A stretch of DNA of 6,888 nucleotides from Bacteroidales bacterium (GCA_018066005.1 JAGHSG010000013.1:1-6888), one strand, 5' to 3'. Positions 1 to 6,358 are shown, counted from the stretch's first letter. Numbers and translations: made by a program. Notes: a model not told the origin generated them from the sequence alone.

Positions 1-230
1 ATATATTCGGGATACTGTTTGCCGTCTCCGTAATAATAGACGTTAGTCAGGATTCCGCCTTGAAAGCCATAGTCGGCATCGTAGGCAATAGACGGAAGGA
101 TACCAAAGTTCCAACCTGTCTTGATGGGATTACCCAAAGAATCCACTTCTTGCGGTTTCTTTTCTTTCTTGGCAAAAGAGCAGGGAACAACGAACAAAAA
201 ACAAAAACCTGCAATCAAAAGACGTTTCAT
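1..230 (-). CDS. BamA/TamA-like (Omp85-type) outer membrane protein, N-terminal part only
   Basis: The ATG is at 230 and the frame stays open to the window edge, so 76 codons are visible and the C-terminal barrel is missing. Residues 1-20 form a signal peptide (MKRLL start, hydrophobic core, cleavage probably after CSFA). A lysine-rich mature start follows (KKEKKPQEVDSLGNP). The segment GWNFGILPSIAYDADYGFQG, then a stretch around YYYGDGKQYPEY, resembles the start of Bacteroidales proteins annotated as BamA/TamA-family or surface-antigen barrels. Those lack long POTRA arrays and open with the phrase 'GWNFG-lP-i-yD-D-GFq-G'. From the family I infer an outer membrane beta-barrel; the substrate or client is unknown. 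The start lies 4 nt after the stop of the DUF819 gene, so it is the third gene of that operon. The family call rests on a short N-terminal segment recognised from memory. Confidence 0.7.
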   Translation of the reverse strand, partial: MKRLLIAGFCFLFVVPCSFAKKEKKPQEVDSLGNPIKTGWNFGILPSIAYDADYGFQGGILTNVYYYGDGKQYPEY

Positions 231-234
231 AGTT

Positions 235-1491
235 TTATTTTAAAAAGTAATACATACCTATACCGAGGTAGGTGCCTACGGCATAACCAATCAGACCGAT
301 GACCAGACCGGATATAAGGACTTTCTTATTTCCCATTGCACCCACTACCGGCGGCACGAAAGGAGGCGAGCAGAGAAGGGCTATCTGGCTGACGGTAAAC
401 AAGTCACCACCCACCTTGAACAAACGGCAGAAGAGCAAGTGTATAAGGCCACCTACGATAATTATCCAAAAAACAAATGCACCAATACCGAAGGTTGACC
501 CCTGAATACTATGATAGTCAAACAAGGATGCTACGATAATGGAGAAAATCAGAATGAAGAACATACCCAATTCAAAAGTCTTGGGCAATTCGCGCACTTT
601 CTTAAAGAACGACGCAATAAGTCCCAACGTGGTGATAGTCAAGATAATAACCAACTCATTCAGCACCGGTTTGGTGGGGTCTTCGGGGTTAGCGGGAATA
701 ATACCCATCTTCCACAACAGAATACTCAATCCGGCACCAATAGCCAAGAACAGAATACTCAATGCCAAACCGAGAAGGGTAAGATACCAGTTATCTTTAC
801 GCATCATGTGCCCATAGTCCTCAACGTCGCTAACAGGAGCTTCAATCGTTTGGGGTTTGCGGCGTATCTCATTGGTTGTCTCGTCCTTAAAGGGTAGCCA
901 ACGACGGAAAATCTTGTAGCCGCCACCGAGGATGAAAACAATATAAGGCATGGTCAATACCATTTCAAAAGCCAACACAATAGCCATGACGGACTTATCC
1001 ACGCCCAAAGCCGCGCCGAGTGCGTTAAAGTTCATCGTACCACCGGTATAAATACCCGTCATCATAGCAGCCACCTTGGGGAAATCAGGTATTTGGCGGG
1101 AACGGAAGTAATAATAACCCGTTATGACCGCAACGGAGACAGCCACTATACCGCCCACAAGCGACCAAATAGTCTTAGGCAGGGCCTTCGTCCACAATTT
1201 GAAATCGCAGTTAAACAGCATAAGGGGGATAGCAATAGGTACGGCGATGTTCATCAGCATGTTCTGAATATTATTGAACATCATCTCCTCCATACTATCC
1301 GGCGTGAAGGACACCAATCCCGTGATTGCCATGAGGATACCCAAGATATACGCGGTAACAACCGTACCGATTTTTTGCACCCATTTCCAATGGATAAACA
1401 TGTGTATAATGGCTATCGGCAGCACGATATAGAGTGCTAACATCAGCACCACACGCACCATTTCAGGGTTAGAGATAATCTGTTCTTGCAT
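235..1491 (-). CDS. DUF819 family multispanning inner membrane protein (YjcL-like)
   Basis: The product is 418 residues with about ten hydrophobic segments, including roughly 12-34, 41-61, 79-93, 108-128, 168-190, and several from 235 to the C-terminus. The glycine-rich motif TGIYTGGTMNFNALGAALGV (about 145-164) lies in the N-terminal half. A second re-entrant-like region, ALLCSPPFVPPVVGAMGNKK, followed by GLVIGLIGYAVGTYLG, lies near the C-terminus. This two-half layout with a TGGT motif and a terminal GYAxGTYLG helix is typical of the DUF819/YjcL family, which looks like a secondary transporter but has no established substrate. A charged cytoplasmic-type loop around 200-233 separates the halves. 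The start is 2 nt after the acyltransferase stop and the stop is 4 nt before the next gene, so it is the middle gene of a tight operon. The family call is firm; the transport role is inference. Confidence 0.88.
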   Translation of the reverse strand: MQEQIISNPEMVRVVLMLALYIVLPIAIIHMFIHWKWVQKIGTVVTAYILGILMAITGLVSFTPDSMEEMMFNNIQNMLMNIAVPIAIPLMLFNCDFKLWTKALPKTIWSLVGGIVAVSVAVITGYYYFRSRQIPDFPKVAAMMTGIYTGGTMNFNALGAALGVDKSVMAIVLAFEMVLTMPYIVFILGGGYKIFRRWLPFKDETTNEIRRKPQTIEAPVSDVEDYGHMMRKDNWYLTLLGLALSILFLAIGAGLSILLWKMGIIPANPEDPTKPVLNELVIILTITTLGLIASFFKKVRELPKTFELGMFFILIFSIIVASLFDYHSIQGSTFGIGAFVFWIIIVGGLIHLLFCRLFKVGGDLFTVSQIALLCSPPFVPPVVGAMGNKKVLISGLVIGLIGYAVGTYLGIGMYYFLK

Positions 1492-1493
1492 AA

Positions 1494-2528
1494 TTAATCG
1501 TCATTTAAGTGTCTCATCTGGTATAGATATTCCTGGACAAATGCCCAGAAAGGATACGCCGTGAAGAGGGTCAGTGGGATAAGGATAAATTGCAGCAGGT
1601 ACTGCACGGAATTATGGAAGGCGGGATCCTGAATTTTATGTCGGATGAGTAAAGTTAATAATCCTAACGGAGCCGTCAAAACGGCAGACAGCACAAACAA
1701 AGGTGCCAACAGAATAACAAAGGCATAGCGCAACGACCGGCACAGACGGGGTCGATCCATTTGGGCATAGAGAGCAGGTTTATGGGCTTTCAGTTCTGCC
1801 CAGTTTTTCTCGTAGTCCTCATCATCGGGGACATAGAGAATTTGCTCCTTCATTCGCTTTGTCAATTCATCGCGTAATGCCAAGATGAGTTGCGGTTCGG
1901 TCATATCCTCACCATGTGTCTGTTTATATTCAGCAAAGGCCTGCTTGGCAAATTCGGTCACGTTGATAGGGTGCCCTATATTAATAAGGAGCGAGTCCCA
2001 CAAGTGAAAATAGTCACCATATTCCAACCCTACCGGGAGGATATAGATAGGACGCAGATGTCCGAACTGCTCGTTGGCATGTAAGGCAATACGGAATATT
2101 CCTTTCGCCAACGGCAGGAGCGAGTGCATAGGGCGATGAGTTCCCTCCGGAAGGATGCAAAAAGCGACTCCTGCTTCCAACGTATAGACTGCATTCTGCA
2201 TCGTCTCATCGTTATGGCGGACTTCGTCCACGCCATCACGCATACGACGTATGGGCATAATTTTCAGTCCATTCAGAAGCCAAGCAATCTTGGGATTTTT
2301 GAAAATATCAGCGCGAGCGACAAAGACTTTGCGGTGACGATTGATGCCTAAAACGGCGAGCGCATCACAAAGTGCGTTAGCGTGGTTAGGCGCATAAATC
2401 AAGGCACCGTCGGTAGGTATATTCTCTTGTCCGACTATTTTGTACCGCCGATAAGACAGGCGAAACATCAAGTCCACGAGAGGACGAAATGCCTTATAGA
2501 CCTTATCTTTATCTTGAATTTCTGCCAT
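1494..2528 (-). CDS. PlsC-like glycerolipid acyltransferase with C-terminal membrane anchor
   Basis: This is a 344-residue member of the lysophospholipid / glycerol-phosphate acyltransferase superfamily, which transfers acyl groups at the inner face of the membrane. Catalytic motif I is APNHANALCDAL (46-57), with His49 and Asp55 five residues apart instead of the usual four. This is the H-x5-D form seen in Gat1-type acyltransferases. Motif III is LPEGTHRP (126-133), followed by LLPLAKGIFRIAL. An arginine-rich stretch, MPIRRMRDGV (91-100), sits where motif II is expected. Residues 267-295 and 309-335 are strongly hydrophobic and form two likely membrane helices. A frame-open GTG start exists at 2558, but it overlaps the -7 promoter box. 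The ATG at 2528, giving MAEIQDKDKVYK, is therefore chosen, with a leader of about 14 nt. It is the first gene of an operon with DUF819 and BamA/TamA-like genes. The acyl acceptor (glycerol-3-phosphate, lysophosphatidate or other) cannot be told from the sequence. Confidence 0.85.
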   Translation of the reverse strand: MAEIQDKDKVYKAFRPLVDLMFRLSYRRYKIVGQENIPTDGALIYAPNHANALCDALAVLGINRHRKVFVARADIFKNPKIAWLLNGLKIMPIRRMRDGVDEVRHNDETMQNAVYTLEAGVAFCILPEGTHRPMHSLLPLAKGIFRIALHANEQFGHLRPIYILPVGLEYGDYFHLWDSLLINIGHPINVTEFAKQAFAEYKQTHGEDMTEPQLILALRDELTKRMKEQILYVPDDEDYEKNWAELKAHKPALYAQMDRPRLCRSLRYAFVILLAPLFVLSAVLTAPLGLLTLLIRHKIQDPAFHNSVQYLLQFILIPLTLFTAYPFWAFVQEYLYQMRHLNDD

Positions 2529-2547
2529 TCTTACACAAATTTGGGTG

Positions 2548-2579
2548 CAAAGATACACTTTTTTTTTGATATTTGCAAA
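2548..2579 (-). promoter_or_regulatory. Bacteroidota-type promoter of the acyltransferase-DUF819-Omp operon
   Basis: On the minus strand, a -33 TTTG (2579-2576, in context TTTGCAAAT) and a -7 box TATCTTTG (2555-2548) are separated by exactly 20 nt that include an A-tract. This matches the TTTG / TAnnTTTG consensus of the Bacteroidota primary sigma factor. Transcription should start near 2541-2543, which gives a leader of about 14 nt to the ATG at 2528. It also rules out the in-frame GTG at 2558 as the start. Confidence 0.85.
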
Positions 2580-2612
2580 TTTTTCTGCAAGTTTAGCAAG
2601 GAGAGCAAAAAT

Positions 2613-4532
2613 TTAATGTACGTATTGTCCTAAGACATTATAAATACGTCCCGCCTGCTCGATACATAACTTACCATTTTTTAGGTACTTATGTGCCTTG
2701 CCATTCGTTGTTGTTGCGGGCAAAGCGGTCTTGGTTGCGTTATATGAGAAGTGAATAGTGGAGCCATAATACGACGTACAGACACCTGAGATGATGGGTT
2801 CGTTGTTGACATCGTATTTCAGCGTTATTTCACCATCAACCAAATACCAAATAGCATGTGCCCAGCCATTCATATCCATAACGGCTGCATAACATGGGAT
2901 AACGATATTTCCATAACGTCCCAAGGACGAACTGAAGACATTGTTTTCATCCTCCGAAGTAGATAATGGGTACGTTCCTTCCGGAATAATTTCGTCCGTA
3001 GAATAGAAGCCTAACTGAACATAATAAATCAGTCCATCCACATCCGGCGTCTTTTGCAACAGATACATATCTATGATGGGGTCCTTATCCGTACGGTTAT
3101 CCACCCAAATGAGCGAATCTAAGACCATGGTGAGGTCATACTTCTTACCGTGTGTTTCGTCATAATAAGGTTGCTCTTTAGGGTCTATATCTTCTTCCTC
3201 TTTGGGCAACAGGATATGTGGATTTTGAGCAAACACGAAGGAATACTCACTACCGATGGTGTCCTTGATGAGCATTTCATAGATCCATTTATCGCCCTCA
3301 CCCGGTTTAAGGGTCAAGGTAGCCGATGTAAAGATATAATAATCACCACCAAAGAACCATGTGTTGAAGTCCGTTTGGTTCTGAAAGAGTAACAAACCAC
3401 CCAATTCTTTTCCCAAAGAATACGTACCCTCAACCAATTCCATGGGTTTGGCTAAGATAGCATCTACAATCACATTGGGATAGCCGTCGCCACGACTTGT
3501 TCCAGAGAAGTTGAAGGTATAGTAGAACTTATTAGCCAATGAATCGGATTTTTCCGGCACATACGTTATCATGACCGTATCTATTGCCAATTCGACAAAT
3601 TCGGGTTCACGCGGTTCTTCCGGCTGCTGATAGAGCATATTGTATGACGAGGCAATGATGGTGAATTCCGAGCCATTCTTGGATGTAGCTTGACCTTGTA
3701 CAAAAATCGTATCACCCTTCTCGTTATAGGAGACAGACAACGAACCACTTATTAAATAATAAGGTGTATATTGTCCCCAAGCGTACTCACCGGTATCACG
3801 CAGAGCCACATAACAGGGGTCGTCGGTTTGCTGACCTAAATACCCTTGCGAAGCGGTCAAACTGCCCATTTCGCCCGAATTATTGATAGCATACGTGCCG
3901 GCCTTCCAATCTAACGTGTCGGATAGGAGACGTAACTCTATCCAGTTGTACGTCTCGTCTGCCATCTCATTCAGCGTAATCTCTATATAATCTGTCCGCT
4001 GACGGAAATTGATTACATCTGCCACAAAGGTGACGGTCGTATCCTTAGTTGGCTCAAAGCGGTAAGGGTCCTCGGGCGGTGTGGGCGGTACATCTTCCTC
4101 GCTATACTCAAACGAGAAAGCGCCAATCTGATAGACGGTTGTTCCCTCATCGGGGTAGTTCTCCACCTCCATCTGACCGCTGATAGTTGTTGTGCCATCG
4201 CCATTGGAAACAAGGGTCAACGTGGTATTATCCGAGTCATAGCAGAAGAAAGTCTTCTTATCCGACACACACTCCACCACACAATTGTAATAGTACACAG
4301 ATCTATCCTTGGTAGAGAAAGTACCGAATACCGAAGCCACATCGGGCCACACATCAAATTCCAAGTCATACTTTTTATCCTTGGCATCCGTAGCACGGAT
4401 GGTAATCGTATAATTCGGTTTGTCCACTGTCTTTTCCACGACCGAAGCCGTTGTGCCTGTCAGAGTAACAGGTGCAGCCATAATTGACGTTATGGCAGCA
4501 CATAAGATGTTTAGAAGGTATATCTTTTTCAT
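2613..4532 (-). CDS. Secreted four-domain beta-rich repeat protein with type IX-like C-terminal tail, unknown function
   Basis: I do not recognise a named family. The protein has 639 residues from the ATG at 4532. Residues 1-19 (MKKIYLLNILCAAITSIMA) form a signal peptide with no valid lipobox. Four divergent modules of about 120-140 residues follow, at roughly 22-144, 160-298, 311-437 and 459-598. They are joined by Pro/Glu/Asp-rich linkers (VPPTPPEDP, QQPEEPREPE, LPKEEEDIDPKEQP). Modules 2-4 carry a central [AE]GTY (211-214, 368-371, 518-521), and module 1 has GTF at 70-72. Each module ends with a strand such as GAFSFEY, SEFTI, SEYSFVF or STIHFSY, usually after a 'sGxxx' strand. The tail HKYLKNGKLCIEQAGRIYNV (614-633), ending in LGQYVH, resembles the short C-terminal signature of Bacteroidales proteins exported by the type IX system. 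The protein is probably cell-surface or secreted. It is monocistronic with its own promoter. The frame-open TTG at 4556 is rejected because it lies in the -7 box. Confidence 0.8.
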   Translation of the reverse strand: MKKIYLLNILCAAITSIMAAPVTLTGTTASVVEKTVDKPNYTITIRATDAKDKKYDLEFDVWPDVASVFGTFSTKDRSVYYYNCVVECVSDKKTFFCYDSDNTTLTLVSNGDGTTTISGQMEVENYPDEGTTVYQIGAFSFEYSEEDVPPTPPEDPYRFEPTKDTTVTFVADVINFRQRTDYIEITLNEMADETYNWIELRLLSDTLDWKAGTYAINNSGEMGSLTASQGYLGQQTDDPCYVALRDTGEYAWGQYTPYYLISGSLSVSYNEKGDTIFVQGQATSKNGSEFTIIASSYNMLYQQPEEPREPEFVELAIDTVMITYVPEKSDSLANKFYYTFNFSGTSRGDGYPNVIVDAILAKPMELVEGTYSLGKELGGLLLFQNQTDFNTWFFGGDYYIFTSATLTLKPGEGDKWIYEMLIKDTIGSEYSFVFAQNPHILLPKEEEDIDPKEQPYYDETHGKKYDLTMVLDSLIWVDNRTDKDPIIDMYLLQKTPDVDGLIYYVQLGFYSTDEIIPEGTYPLSTSEDENNVFSSSLGRYGNIVIPCYAAVMDMNGWAHAIWYLVDGEITLKYDVNNEPIISGVCTSYYGSTIHFSYNATKTALPATTTNGKAHKYLKNGKLCIEQAGRIYNVLGQYVH

Positions 4533-4553
4533 ACTCGCACATTTACAATCGTG

Positions 4554-4585
4554 CAAAAGTACAAAAAAAACGGCATATACGCAAA
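4554..4585 (-). promoter_or_regulatory. Bacteroidota-type promoter of the secreted repeat protein gene
   Basis: On the minus strand, TTTG (4585-4582, context TTTGCGTAT) is followed after 20 nt by TACTTTTG (4561-4554), matching the TTTG / TAnnTTTG consensus. Transcription should start near 4547-4549, about 16 nt before the ATG at 4532. The spacer contains a run of eight T on the coding strand. Confidence 0.85.
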
Positions 4586-4605
4586 TTTTTTATGCATAAA
4601 AACAC

Positions 4606-4633
4606 AAAAAAGCGACCCGAAGGCCGCTTTTTT
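4606..4633 (-). terminator. Intrinsic terminator of gapA with C(UUCG)G tetraloop
   Basis: The minus-strand RNA reads A6-GCGGCC-UUCG-GGUCGC-U6. This is a 12-bp stem closed by the very stable C(UUCG)G tetraloop and followed by more U (AAAAAGUG... gives U-rich continuation after 4606). One pair is G-U only on the minus-strand RNA; on the plus strand it would be an A-C mismatch. The hairpin therefore serves leftward transcription from gapA, although the A/T arms could also give some stop in the other direction. Confidence 0.9.
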
Positions 4634-4639
4634 GGTGAT

Positions 4640-4687
4640 TTTAGTGGACTAGGATACTAGATAACTAGATAACTAGAGCACTAGCAT
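4640..4687. repeat. 8-bp-period ACTAG array in the gapA 3' untranslated region
   Basis: ACTAG occurs at 4648, 4656, 4664, 4672 and 4680, each exactly 8 bp apart, with spacers GAT, ATA, ATA, AGC and CAT. A degenerate unit TTTAG sits in the same phase at 4640. The array begins directly after the gapA stop codon (4691-4689) and ends before its terminator, so it is transcribed in the 3' UTR. Reading by eye, these five are the only CTAG tetranucleotides in the window. The period is not a multiple of three and the array is not coding. Function is unknown. Confidence 0.85.
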
Positions 4688-4688
4688 A

Positions 4689-5756
4689 TTACTTCAGCTC
4701 TGCCAAGTATTTGATGGTGCGAACCATTTGGCTGGTGTAGCTGTTCTCGTTGTCGTACCAGCTAACAACCTGTACTTGATAGGTGTCGTCGTCAATTTTG
4801 CTAACCATTGTTTGGGTTGCATCGAACAAGGAACCGAACTTCATACCGATAACGTCGCTGGAAACGATTTCGTCCTCGTTGTAACCGAAACTCTCGGTAG
4901 CAGCAGCCTTCATAGCAGCATTGATGCCTTCTTTGGTAACGTCTTTACCCTTAACAACAGCAACCAAGATAGTGGTCGAACCGGTCATGGTAGGAACACG
5001 TTGTGCGCTACCGATCAGTTTGCCGTTCAGTTCAGGAATAACCAAACCAATAGCCTTGGCAGCACGGGTGCTGTTAGGAACGATGTTTTGGGCACCTGCA
5101 CGGCTACGACGAAGATCACCCTTACGTTGAGGACCATCCAGAATCATTTGGTCACCGGTATAAGCGTGAATAGTGGACATAATACCGCTTTGGATAGCAG
5201 CGTAGTTATTCAGAGCAGCAGCCATAGGAGCCAAGCAGTTGGTCGTGCAAGAAGCAGCAGAGATAACGGTGTCAGCAGGAGTCAGAGTCTTGTGGTTTAC
5301 ATTGTAAACGATAGTGGGCAGGTCGTTTCCGGCAGGAGCAGAAATAACAACTTTCTTAGCGCCGGCTTGGATGTGTGCAGAAGCTTTAGCTTTGCTGGTA
5401 TAGAAACCGGTGCACTCCAAAACTACGTCAATACCAAGTTTACCCCAAGGCAGCTCAGCTGCGTTAGGCATAGCGTAAATGGTAATCTCCTTACCGTCAA
5501 CAATGATAGAACCGGGAGTTACAACAGTCTTACCGTCCTCTGCGAGAACTGCATCTTTGTAAGCAACGGTGTGTTTACCCTCACCGAACTTGCCGGCGAA
5601 ACCACCTTGAGCGGTGTCATACTTGAGAAGGTGAGCCAACATTTTAGGGCTGGTCAAGTCGTTGATAGCAACAACTTCATAACCTTCTGCTTCGAACATC
5701 TGACGGAAAGCCAGACGACCAATACGGCCAAAGCCGTTAATAGCTACTTTTGTCAT
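4689..5756 (-). CDS. gapA: Glyceraldehyde-3-phosphate dehydrogenase, type I, NAD-dependent
   Basis: This cytoplasmic glycolytic enzyme oxidatively phosphorylates glyceraldehyde-3-phosphate to 1,3-bisphosphoglycerate. The product is 355 residues. The Rossmann start is VAINGFGRIGRLAFR (4-18). Asp33 in INDLTSPKM is at the position that favours NAD over NADP. The catalytic motif is SAASCTTNCLAP with Cys170, and His197 in STIHAYTGDQ is 27 residues later, the normal catalytic spacing. RAGAQNIVPNSTRAAKAIG and the C-terminal WYDNENSYTSQMVRT are intact. The protein is about 15-20 residues longer than the usual 335-340. The extra length lies around 60-83, before IIVDGKEI, so the catalytic Cys is at 170 instead of about 150. 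Codon choice is strongly biased, as expected for high expression, and this leaves a long spurious antisense frame. The gene has its own promoter, leader and terminator and stands alone as a transcription unit. Confidence 0.97.
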   Translation of the reverse strand: MTKVAINGFGRIGRLAFRQMFEAEGYEVVAINDLTSPKMLAHLLKYDTAQGGFAGKFGEGKHTVAYKDAVLAEDGKTVVTPGSIIVDGKEITIYAMPNAAELPWGKLGIDVVLECTGFYTSKAKASAHIQAGAKKVVISAPAGNDLPTIVYNVNHKTLTPADTVISAASCTTNCLAPMAAALNNYAAIQSGIMSTIHAYTGDQMILDGPQRKGDLRRSRAGAQNIVPNSTRAAKAIGLVIPELNGKLIGSAQRVPTMTGSTTILVAVVKGKDVTKEGINAAMKAAATESFGYNEDEIVSSDVIGMKFGSLFDATQTMVSKIDDDTYQVQVVSWYDNENSYTSQMVRTIKYLAELK

Positions 5757-5770
5757 AATTGTTTGATTTA

Positions 5771-5811
5771 TTTAATGTTAATTAAATGTAATAATTCTTT
5801 TCTTTGAAAAG
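5771..5811 (-). promoter_or_regulatory. gapA 5' leader with two small hairpins
   Basis: The predicted leader runs from about 5812 to 5757. At its extreme 5' end lies a perfect 6-bp inverted repeat, CTTTTC-AAA-GAAAAG (5811-5797). A second A/T hairpin, TTTAAT-TAAC-ATTAAA, lies at 5786-5771. An unstructured AUAAAUCAAACAAUU then precedes the ATG, with no Shine-Dalgarno sequence. A 5'-terminal hairpin commonly stabilises an mRNA; that role here is inference. No riboswitch is recognised. Confidence 0.45.
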
Positions 5812-5817
5812 CGAGTG

Positions 5818-5849
5818 CAAAGTTACTACTTTTTTTTTAAATACGCAAA
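5818..5849 (-). promoter_or_regulatory. Bacteroidota-type promoter of gapA
   Basis: On the minus strand, TTTG (5849-5846, context TTTGCGTAT) and TAACTTTG (5825-5818) are separated by 20 nt that contain an A-tract. Predicted transcription start is near 5811-5813, which gives a leader of about 55 nt. The box is followed by CAC, as in the other two promoters of this window. Confidence 0.88.
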
Positions 5850-5919
5850 CTTTTTTTTATTTTGTTAAGTTGAGTTGTCATTTCCTGCCGAAATCCTAAT
5901 AGTATTTGCTTCGTAAATC

Positions 5920-6342
5920 CTATTTGCGTCCAAAGTCCGCAGGGATTTCTCCCCACAAAGACGTTTCCCATTTGCGAATTTCAGTTGTCCACGTATTCTC
6001 ACGTAACCACTGTTCACCCTTGCAAATCATAAGGAACAATTCCTGATTTTCGGGGGTGCAGACCAATTTGGTCTTGCAATGTTTGGCTCGTACCCAAGCA
6101 ATGGCGGTAACCGAATCGGTATATAAAGTCCACGGCAGATTATATTTTTTCAAATACGCCAAGCCGAGGATTAATGCCAAGAATTCGCCAATATTGTTTG
6201 TGCCCTGTTGAAAGGGTCCACGGCGAAAAACTTCTGTTCCGGTATCAGCCACCACGCCACGGAATTCCAGAATACCCGGATTTCCGCTGCAAGCGGCATC
6301 AACAGCCAAAGCAGGCAAATGTGGTTGAATAGGTTGTGGCAT
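5920..6342 (-). CDS. Ribonuclease HI, compact single-domain form
   Basis: RNase HI cleaves the RNA strand of RNA-DNA hybrids, for example primers and R-loops. The product is 140 residues with a complete DEDD active site: Asp15 in AVDAACSGNPG, Glu53 in GTNNIGEFLAL, Asp76 in LYTDSVTAIAWV and Asp136 in the terminal GEIPADFGRK. The last motif is characteristic of Bacteroidota RNase HI proteins. Many relatives in this phylum are about 200 residues because of an N-terminal caulimovirus-type (viroplasmin) hybrid-binding domain. That domain is absent here: only 11 residues precede the first catalytic strand, and an in-frame stop lies just upstream of the ATG. The start is 16 nt after the tRNA-Arg 3' end with no promoter between, so it is probably expressed from the tRNA transcript. 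No clear terminator follows it before the gapA promoter. The symbol rnhA is likely but the subfamily name was not assigned. Confidence 0.93.
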   Translation of the reverse strand: MPQPIQPHLPALAVDAACSGNPGILEFRGVVADTGTEVFRRGPFQQGTNNIGEFLALILGLAYLKKYNLPWTLYTDSVTAIAWVRAKHCKTKLVCTPENQELFLMICKGEQWLRENTWTTEIRKWETSLWGEIPADFGRK

Positions 6343-6358
6343 TTTTGTGTTGTTTTAG

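Noticed and set aside
511..897. Plus-strand open frames across the DUF819 gene (also 60-302, 299-505, 539-817, 1093-1440)
   Set aside because: They are low-complexity shadow translations opposite convincing minus-strand genes, with no promoter of the TTTG/TAnnTTTG type upstream.
2030..2239. Alternative frames within the acyltransferase gene (also plus-strand 1890-2084, 2124-2351, 2382-2633)
   Set aside because: They overlap conserved catalytic motifs of the real gene and show no recognisable protein features.
2577..2614. Possible terminator after the secreted protein gene (AAATTTTT ... AAAAATTT)
   Set aside because: The pairing is A/T only, with a 22-nt loop lacking inner pairing, and it overlaps both the stop codon and the next -33 box. 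Too weak to call.
4513..4532. Lipoprotein signal for the secreted repeat protein (Cys11)
   Set aside because: The residues before the Cys (NIL) do not fit a lipobox, and the hydrophobic segment continues beyond it to a good signal peptidase I site after residue 19.
4728..5807. 359-codon open frame antisense to gapA
   Set aside because: It is a mirror of the biased gapA codons, has no family resemblance, and begins inside the gapA leader. The minus-strand protein is unmistakable GAPDH.
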